Shown: positions 42,373 to 48,230 of the stretch, piece by piece
Position numbering within the stretch: position 1 is the first letter of the stretch
Layout of the letters: every line of letters starts with the position of its first letter
Origin: an uncultured Algibacter sp.
Lineage (GTDB): Bacteria > Bacteroidota > Bacteroidia > Flavobacteriales > Flavobacteriaceae
NCBI GenBank assembly: GCA_947499935.1
Contig: CANMQH010000025.1
Span: forward strand, 1 to 48,230
Direction: 5' to 3'
Length of the DNA: 48,230 nucleotides
Made by a program: the position numbers and the translations under genes
The notes under the pieces: generated by a model
What the model saw: only the letters and a program-made list of their open reading frames with translations
Databases searched by the model: none
What the model was told of the DNA's origin: nothing

Positions 42373-43686
42373 TTAAAGCACGTAGATACGTACTTTTTTC
42401 TTTTTAAGACGACTGTTATTTAACTTATCCACTAAGCTATTAGCCAATGCAGCTGGTACAGCTACAAAGGCACAATCTTGTTTTAACTCAATAACGCCCA
42501 ATTGGTCCTTATTAATAAGTCCTTGTTTAAAAAACAAACCTGCAATATCGCCTTTAGAAATTTTATCTTTTCTGCCTCCAGATATAAATAAAGTATCCCA
42601 CAATTGTGGTGTCTTTGGAGCTTTTTTTGAAATATTAGCTTCTTTAACATCTTCAATAAAATCAGGTAATTTTTGATTTTTCCATTTTATAATATAAGCT
42701 GTGCCTTTCTCGTTAACTCTAGCCGTTCTTCCGTTTCTATGTATAAACTCTTCTTTATGTAATGGGAGTTCATAATGTATAATAAATTTTAATTCTGGGA
42801 TATCTATACCTCTCGCGGCTAAATCTGTAGCTAATAATATTTGGCTAGTACCATTTCTAAATTTTATTAAAGCACGCTCCCTATCTTTTTGCTCCATACC
42901 TCCCGAAAAACAAGTATGACTTATATTGTTCTCTTTAAGAAACAAACTAATTTGTGCTATGCTGTCTTTAAAATTGCAAAATAGAATACCAGGGTCATTG
43001 CCTATGTGTAATAATAAACTTAACAATGATGATAGTTTGTTTTTATTAGGCGATGTAATGGTTTTTAAAGCTAATCGAGTGCTCGTTTTTTTATGTAAAT
43101 AATTTATAATTTTAGGACTTGTAAGCTTAACAAAGCTAGGAACACTAACTCCTTGTGTAGCAGACGTTAAAACACGTTTACTTAAACTGGTTAACTCAGT
43201 TAAAATAGCACTCATTTCTTCCTCAAAACCTATTTCTAAAGATTTATCGAACTCATCTAAAACAAGTGTTTTTATAGTAGATTTAGAAAATCTATCGCTA
43301 TAAAAATGGTCTAAAATTCTACCTGGAGTTCCTATTAAAATAGCAGGATTGTGCTTTATTTCAATCTTATCTGTAGACATGGGTCTGCCTCCATAAACGG
43401 CATTGACTTTAAAACCAGTACCCATATTACGCACAACTTGCTCTATTTGTATAGCCAGCTCTCTTGTGGGAACTATTATTAATGCTTGTACAGCTTTACT
43501 ATTAGAATCTAAAGTTTTAATTAATGGTAATAAAAAAGCTAAAGTTTTACCTGTTCCTGTTGGAGAAAGAATAATGGTATTAGCATTATGCTCTATAATA
43601 GCACTAGCCTCTTGTTGCATTGGGTTTAATGCCGTTATATGAAGCTTTTTTAGAATATCTTGCTCTGCTTTAATACTATTTGCCAT
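42373..43686 (-). CDS. DEAD-box-type RNA helicase with DEFD motif, DbpA-like C-terminus
   Basis: A 437-aa superfamily 2 RNA helicase. Motifs in order: NPMQQEA (Q motif), SPTGTGKT (I), PTRELA (Ia), GTPGR (Ib), VLDEFDKS (II, DEFD instead of DEAD), TSATQG (III), FRNGTSQILLATDLAARGID (V) and HRNGRTAR (VI). The last ~75 residues (ISGGRKDKISKGDIAGLFFK, CAFVAVP) resemble the DbpA RNA-binding domain that directs helicases to 23S rRNA, so a role in large-subunit assembly is likely. It lies upstream of, and in the same direction as, the SDR gene. Confidence 0.88.
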   Translation of the reverse strand: MANSIKAEQDILKKLHITALNPMQQEASAIIEHNANTIILSPTGTGKTLAFLLPLIKTLDSNSKAVQALIIVPTRELAIQIEQVVRNMGTGFKVNAVYGGRPMSTDKIEIKHNPAILIGTPGRILDHFYSDRFSKSTIKTLVLDEFDKSLEIGFEEEMSAILTELTSLSKRVLTSATQGVSVPSFVKLTSPKIINYLHKKTSTRLALKTITSPNKNKLSSLLSLLLHIGNDPGILFCNFKDSIAQISLFLKENNISHTCFSGGMEQKDRERALIKFRNGTSQILLATDLAARGIDIPELKFIIHYELPLHKEEFIHRNGRTARVNEKGTAYIIKWKNQKLPDFIEDVKEANISKKAPKTPQLWDTLFISGGRKDKISKGDIAGLFFKQGLINKDQLGVIELKQDCAFVAVPAALANSLVDKLNNSRLKKKKVRIYVL

Positions 43687-43781
43687 GAGACCCTTTTTTA
43701 TTATTATGCTTAACTATAAAATGAATAGAGAAATGCAATGTACAAATAGCTATTATTACTGTAATGCTACTTCCCTACTGG

Positions 43782-44231
43782 TTATACAGCCTCTAATATA
43801 CGTTTGGATTTTCTATATGTATAATTAGAAAAAATAGTACGTCTAGCAAAACGATTAAGATTACTAGCGTTAACTAATTTAATGTAGACCTTTTTTGAAA
43901 CACCAAAATACTCATAAGTAGCACCATCTGTAAACGTAACTTCTAACAACATACCCTTGTGTTGATAATCTGCAATGGCAGATTTTGTAATCGTTTCGGT
44001 ATATGTATCTAGGTTTGCAGCTATAGTTTCTGGAGCAATGCTAACCAAAAAATGATAACCATCTATAATTTCTCGGCTCTTATCTTCTGCTTCTATAAGT
44101 TTAGGGTCACCTGCTTGATATTTATCTGGATGCCATTCTTTAACTAAATTACGGTACTTTTTTTTAAGATATTTAAGGTCAAGGTCTTTTTCAACCTCAA
44201 ATAATTTCTTGTATGCTTTTATACGTTTCAT
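43782..44231 (-). CDS. J-domain protein with KTSC domain
   Basis: A 149-aa protein. Residues 1-70 are a DnaJ-type domain (KKLFEVEKDLDLKYLKKKYR, then EWHPDKYQAG with the HPD tripeptide that stimulates Hsp70). The C-terminal ~60 residues (KSAIADYQHKGMLLEVTFTD, YEYFGVSKKVYIKLVNAS) match the KTSC domain, a small putative RNA- or protein-binding unit, with the KS-I-x-xY start. It lies between two helicase genes on the same strand but with 95- and 144-base gaps, so each may be transcribed separately. Confidence 0.85.
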   Translation of the reverse strand: MKRIKAYKKLFEVEKDLDLKYLKKKYRNLVKEWHPDKYQAGDPKLIEAEDKSREIIDGYHFLVSIAPETIAANLDTYTETITKSAIADYQHKGMLLEVTFTDGATYEYFGVSKKVYIKLVNASNLNRFARRTIFSNYTYRKSKRILEAV

Positions 44232-44375
44232 AAGTCATTTTTTTACAAGCCGCGAAATTAGCCTTTTTATATCTAACACAAGCTATTAGTTTGTAAAACA
44301 AAGCATACCATTTTTATAAGAACACCTATATTGTGCTATAAAATACTAGAATACGTATTTTCTTCTCAGAATTTT

Positions 44376-45704
44376 CTATGTATTAGAGGTTTTCTGTTTT
44401 ATAGGCTCAACGCCTGCTTGCTCTAAATAATTTGCGAGTACTTTTTCTACTAACTCATCTTTTGTTAAATGATGAAAAACAGTATGTATCTTATTTTTAA
44501 ATTCACTGGAAACACTACGATTAGGCTTAGTTTTAAAAATCTTTTTAGCCCATAACAATCCATTATTTTCTTGAATACTTTCAGCATTAGCTTTTTCAAA
44601 CTTATGAAACGTAATGCCTAATTCATTTTCAAATTCTGGTATATCTGCAACTTCTTCTTTTTGTAAAATAGTTAAAGACAGCCCCTTTGCTCCTGCTCTT
44701 GCTGTACGCCCACTACGATGCACATAGGCCTCGTAAGTATCTGGTAAATGGTAATTAATTACATATAAAACATCTTTTACATCAATGCCCCTTGCTGCTA
44801 AATCAGTAGCAACCAAAATATTTATATGGCTATTTCTAAACTGTTCCATGATGCGATCACGAATGCCTTGAGATAAACTACCATGAAGTGCCCCCGAAGA
44901 AAACTTATTAATAGCTAAGTTTTTAGCTAGCTTATTTACTGCAGCTTTTGTTTTGCAAAAGATAATACCTTTTTGACCTTCTTTAGAATTTAAAAAATGG
45001 AGCAATACATCTAATTTTTCTATAGGCTCAACAACAACGTAACGGTGATCAATACCTTGATGTCCTAAAACAGCCATATCGGCCTCAATATAAATAACAT
45101 GTTTAGACATGTAATTTTGAATCAATTGTTTTATAGCCCCTGGCATCGTTGCGGTAAATAAAAGTGTTCTTCTAGATTTTGGGATTTCAGTAATAATAGC
45201 ATCCAAACCTTCTTTATGAGCACTAACCATTTCGTCTGCTTCATCTAATATAAAATAAGCTATATTTTTTATATTAATGGTATTGCGTTTAATCAAATCT
45301 GCCAAACGCCCAGGAGTAGCTATTACTATATGTACGTTGCTTTTTAAACGTTCTATTTGTGGTTTTATAGGAATACCACCAAAAACACCTGCTATAGAAA
45401 TCTCAGGATTATTAGCTTTAAAAGAAATTAGGTTGTTATAAATTTGTTGTCCAAGTTCTCTTGTTGGAGCTAATATAACAGCTTGAATATCTTTCTTTTT
45501 AAGATCTATAAGTTGTAACAAAGGCAGTCCAAAGGCAGCGGTTTTACCTGTTCCTGTTTTGGCTACAGCAACTACATCTTCCTCTTTATTTAATACAACT
45601 GGAATTGTTTTTTGCTGAATATCCGTTGGTATAGAGATTTGTAAGTTTGCTAAACTTTTTTGCAATGTATCTGTAAGTCCTAAATTAGAAAAGCTTTTTG
45701 GCAT
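44376..45704 (-). CDS. DEAD-box RNA helicase
   Basis: A 442-aa ATP-dependent RNA helicase. Motifs: FSNLGLTDTLQKSL start, IPTDIQQK (Q), AKTGTGKT (I), PTRELG (Ia), TPGR (Ib), DEAD (II, in FILDEADEMVSAH), TATMPG (III), ATDLAARGIDVKDV (V) and HRSGRTARAG (VI). A C-terminal extension (SVSSEFKNKIHTVFHHLTKD) resembles short RhlE/CsdA-type tails. Likely jobs are ribosome assembly or mRNA unwinding in the cold. A TACCTTTG box lies 14 bases before the start codon. Confidence 0.9.
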   Translation of the reverse strand: MPKSFSNLGLTDTLQKSLANLQISIPTDIQQKTIPVVLNKEEDVVAVAKTGTGKTAAFGLPLLQLIDLKKKDIQAVILAPTRELGQQIYNNLISFKANNPEISIAGVFGGIPIKPQIERLKSNVHIVIATPGRLADLIKRNTINIKNIAYFILDEADEMVSAHKEGLDAIITEIPKSRRTLLFTATMPGAIKQLIQNYMSKHVIYIEADMAVLGHQGIDHRYVVVEPIEKLDVLLHFLNSKEGQKGIIFCKTKAAVNKLAKNLAINKFSSGALHGSLSQGIRDRIMEQFRNSHINILVATDLAARGIDVKDVLYVINYHLPDTYEAYVHRSGRTARAGAKGLSLTILQKEEVADIPEFENELGITFHKFEKANAESIQENNGLLWAKKIFKTKPNRSVSSEFKNKIHTVFHHLTKDELVEKVLANYLEQAGVEPIKQKTSNT

Positions 45705-45717
45705 AACATATTTTTTA

Positions 45718-45725
45718 CAAAGGTA
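45718..45725 (-). promoter_or_regulatory. -7 box of the DEAD-box gene
   Basis: The minus strand reads TACCTTTG (TAnnTTTG), 14 bases from the ATG, giving a very short leader. Confidence 0.45.
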
Positions 45726-45927
45726 ACGCCCTTATAGTTTGGGATTGTAATTATTAATAAATTTTCGTAATAAAAATTATTAATCTCGACTTAAATATTA
45801 GTGAATTTTAAATGAATGAAAATAGTTAAGCCCTTAATGTATTTACATTTATTTAAAATTGGTAAACCTACAACTGTACTATATCTTTGTATTAAATTAA
45901 AACAATTAATATTTTTTTGGATTAATA

Positions 45928-46175
45928 ATGTTTGTTACTACCGTTAGTGTACAGTTTAAACCGCTTACAGGAAATGATACAGATCAACGATGGAGTTTAG
46001 TCCCAGAAATATCAGATGAGTTTGATGGAGCAACACTAAATGGCGAACCGATTTAAATGACTTTAAAAGTAGAGTTGGGAAGATTAAGCTGTTGTTATTT
46101 ATGATGATAATTTTACATTTTTAACACATATAATCATGATAGAAATGATTAGAGGCAAGGTATTTGTGTAACGCT
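45928..46175 (+). pseudogene. Remnant of a GH16 glycoside hydrolase gene
   Basis: ATG at 45928 opens a 42-codon ORF containing FKPLTGNDTDQRWSLVPEIS followed by DEFDGATLNGEPI, then stop. The intact neighbour starts VKPVSASDVGQRWSLLAGRS followed by DEFNGAT, so the two are related. After the stop, the stretch DFKSRVGKIK in one frame and VVIYDDNFTF in another match the next GH16 elements (WDDNNVRVEG in the neighbour), separated by frameshifts. The catalytic region is gone. It is best read as a decayed tandem copy or a truncated relative. Confidence 0.7.
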
Positions 46176-46240
46176 AACAGATAATTATCGTTATTATGCT
46201 TTTATAGACAACAATAATTATAAAATTATTTATTTTACTT

Positions 46241-47980
46241 ATGAGAAAAAAAATTACTTTACTAGCATTTTTATGCGCTTTCATTGCAAGTTTTGCACAA
46301 GCAGTTAAGCCAGTATCAGCCTCAGATGTAGGTCAAAGATGGTCTTTATTAGCAGGTCGTTCGGATGAGTTTAATGGCGCTACAGGGCCCTCTAGTAATA
46401 ATGGGGTAGATACCAGTAAATGGAATATAGACCCAAGAGATGTGGGAACATGGACTTGGGATGATAACAACGTTAGAGTAGAAGGCGGAGAACTTATAAT
46501 TTCTACTACATTTGATCAGCATACAAGAAGATTTGCAGATGGATGTTCTGGCCCAGGTGTATTTATAGATAATGAGCAATTACATTTTAGATCTGGAGTA
46601 TTAAGATCTAACTCAGAAGGTGTTTTTGGTTACTATGAAGCCGAAATAAAAGGACATGCTTCTCCAGCAGGTTTTGCATCGCCTTCTTTTTGGTTACAAA
46701 GTACATTTAGTCAATTTTCAGGAGAGCCTTTAAATACGGTTTTATATAATGAAATTGATATCGTTGAGCTTCAACAAGGATTAGCCCCTGCAACGCAGGT
46801 ATGTCCTACGCTTCTTTTTAATAGTTCGCCAGAAGATAATTTAGCTTCAGAGCATAATTTGCACACAAATGTAGTTTCAGATGTAGACCAATGTGGTAGG
46901 CCATTAACTCCATCTCCAAGAGCTTTATTTAAGAGACCCGCTAACTTTCCTGATGAGTTAGAGAATCTTCATCATTTTGAACCAAGTGAAGATCCTTCTC
47001 AAAATTACCATGTATATGGTATGGAAAATAGACCCGATGCTGTTATTTGGTATATAGATGGACAGGAAATAGCTCGTAAAGAAAATAGATACCATGGGAA
47101 CACAGCAAAACCAATGCAAGTAACGATGTCTATGGGATTAAGAAGAAGGTTTAGTTTTTTTGAATGTAATCAATTTTACCCTAAAGACCCTATGCCCGAT
47201 GCAGATTTAAATGCTTTACCAGCAAATGAGCAGAGGCGATTCTTTCCAGAATCATTATTAAGTCAATTCCCTTTAGAGGCTAATTACAGATATATAAGAA
47301 CTTATGAAGCTATCCCTTCTTTATGGGTAGATGCAGCAGATATCGCTACAGCAACTTCTACGGAATACACTAATACAGGAAATATTGAGTTAATGGTAAA
47401 TTATCACCCAGGTAGTGGACACTCTGTAGAAAGTGAGCTTCAAATTAACTTAATCCATAAAGATGCAAGTAATGGAAATGTAACAGTTTATAATGGTGTT
47501 GCAGAAACTCCTACAGTAGATACTTATGGAGGCAAAGTTAAATTTACGTTTAATTTATCGCAAGGTGGTACACCAGCAATACCAACAGCAGATTTAGCAG
47601 CAGGGGAACAATATATTATTACAGGTTTATTTAAGTCTAGTAAAGTACCAGCAAATAATATTTTTATAACTAATAGATTAGAAGGTATTAATATTGTAGG
47701 AGACTCAGGGCTTTCTATTGGAGATCGTTTTATAGACAAAAACAAAGTTTCTGTTTTTCCTAACCCAATATCTTCTGGAAACCTCAATATCACTTTTGAT
47801 GAAAATCAAGAAGACATTAAAGCGACAATCTACTCTGTTAAAGGTAAATTATTGTTGTCACAAACTAAAAAAAGTGTTAAATCCATGACTATTCCTGTAA
47901 AAACACTTTCTAAAGGCATCTATTTTATAGCGATAAAAACAGGAAATACAGAAACTGTTAAAAAATTTATTATAGAATAG
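46241..47980 (+). CDS. T9SS-secreted GH16 polysaccharide hydrolase
   Basis: A 579-aa secreted enzyme. The signal peptide is LLAFLCAFIASFAQA (about residues 6-20). The GH16 jelly roll follows (WSLLAGRSDEFNGATGPSSN, KWNIDPR, WDDNNVRVEGGELIIST, YYEAEIKGHASPAGFASPSF). The catalytic motif is NEIDIVELQQ: Glu171, Asp173 and Glu176 in ExDxxE form, the type seen in agarase, porphyranase and carrageenase branches. YHVYGMENRPDAVIWYIDGQ is the usual late signature. A beta-sandwich spans about 355-480. The last ~80 residues (KVSVFPNPISSGNLNITF ... VKKFIIE) are a type A T9SS sorting domain. The substrate is probably a red-algal galactan, but beta-glucan cannot be excluded. Confidence 0.92.
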   Translation: MRKKITLLAFLCAFIASFAQAVKPVSASDVGQRWSLLAGRSDEFNGATGPSSNNGVDTSKWNIDPRDVGTWTWDDNNVRVEGGELIISTTFDQHTRRFADGCSGPGVFIDNEQLHFRSGVLRSNSEGVFGYYEAEIKGHASPAGFASPSFWLQSTFSQFSGEPLNTVLYNEIDIVELQQGLAPATQVCPTLLFNSSPEDNLASEHNLHTNVVSDVDQCGRPLTPSPRALFKRPANFPDELENLHHFEPSEDPSQNYHVYGMENRPDAVIWYIDGQEIARKENRYHGNTAKPMQVTMSMGLRRRFSFFECNQFYPKDPMPDADLNALPANEQRRFFPESLLSQFPLEANYRYIRTYEAIPSLWVDAADIATATSTEYTNTGNIELMVNYHPGSGHSVESELQINLIHKDASNGNVTVYNGVAETPTVDTYGGKVKFTFNLSQGGTPAIPTADLAAGEQYIITGLFKSSKVPANNIFITNRLEGINIVGDSGLSIGDRFIDKNKVSVFPNPISSGNLNITFDENQEDIKATIYSVKGKLLLSQTKKSVKSMTIPVKTLSKGIYFIAIKTGNTETVKKFIIE

Positions 47981-48033
47981 TATTTTATTAATTTTTTTCT
48001 AGCTCTAAACCAAATACTGTTTAAAGTTATTGT

Positions 48034-48075
48034 ACGAATAGGCGAGCTTTTATAGAGCTCGCCTATTCGTTTTTA
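48034..48075 (+). terminator. Intrinsic terminator after the GH16 gene
   Basis: ACGAATAGGCGAGCT (48034-48048) pairs perfectly with AGCTCGCCTATTCGT (48056-48070) around TTTATAG, followed by TTTTA. It lies 54 bases after the stop. The last 155 bases of the window hold no recognisable gene. Confidence 0.9.
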
Positions 48076-48230
48076 TATCTAATTCATTTTTTTAGTCACT
48101 ACAAATTTTATGTTTTTTAGTTATCTAATACTACATGTCTATATTATTAATATAAACCCGTTGGGTGTAATTAGGTAATTTCTATTTTAATGTTGTTTAT
48201 TGGTCTATCGAAGATAAATTTATTGATGTA

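Overview
The window comes from a marine-type member of the Bacteroidota, most likely Flavobacteriia. The DNA is very AT-rich. Two large secreted enzymes end in type A sorting domains of the type IX secretion system. Two lipoproteins carry an acidic surface-export tract after the lipid cysteine. Many promoters fit the Bacteroidota pattern TTG...TAnnTTTG, and the VgrG, DUF4280-type PAAR and metallopeptidase genes resemble the T6SS-iii class found in this phylum. No rRNA, tRNA or CRISPR array was recognised.

Region 1 (1-13.6 kb, minus strand) is an orphan VgrG island. Read in the direction of transcription it holds VgrG, a zincin-type cargo effector, a periplasm-facing lipoprotein (candidate immunity protein), an unknown 341-aa protein, a PAAR-like spike tip, a 1045-aa candidate effector and a second candidate immunity lipoprotein. 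A small membrane protein, a ComEC-like metallo-beta-lactamase-fold hydrolase and a beta-barrel protein follow. No T6SS sheath, tube or baseplate genes are present.

Region 2 (13.7-18.3 kb) is a defence cassette. A ParB/Srx-domain protein, a PD-(D/E)xK-type nuclease and a C5-cytosine DNA methyltransferase form a tight operon. It lies between two homologous, same-direction intergenic repeats that contain fold-back structures resembling integron attC sites.

Region 3 (18.3-25.4 kb) has a four-gene operon of unknown function: a small membrane protein, a 662-aa protein, a 340-aa protein and a 31-residue-repeat fibre-like protein. An Omp85-like barrel protein follows, then a decayed SH3-domain lipoprotein pseudogene.

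Region 4 (25.6-32.3 kb) has secreted proteins: a T9SS-exported metzincin, surface lipoproteins, and an unusual cytosolic-looking metzincin with a lysine-rich N-terminus built from 11-residue repeats.

Region 5 (32.4-34.7 kb) holds two thiamine-phosphate-synthase paralogues and an EamA transporter.

Region 6 (34.7-38.9 kb) is, in my reading, the most exciting part: a compact peptide-secretion locus. A short gene encodes a double-glycine-leader precursor with an Arg/Gly/Tyr-rich core of about 22 residues. It is divergent from an operon of a C39-peptidase ABC transporter, an HlyD-type fusion protein and a 66-aa protein that may be a second peptide or an immunity factor.

Region 7 (39-48.2 kb) is mostly housekeeping: a Crp-like regulator, an acyl desaturase, a cold-shock protein, an SDR protein, two DEAD-box-type helicases and a J-domain/KTSC protein. 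It ends with a T9SS-secreted GH16 polysaccharidase preceded by the remains of a second GH16 gene.
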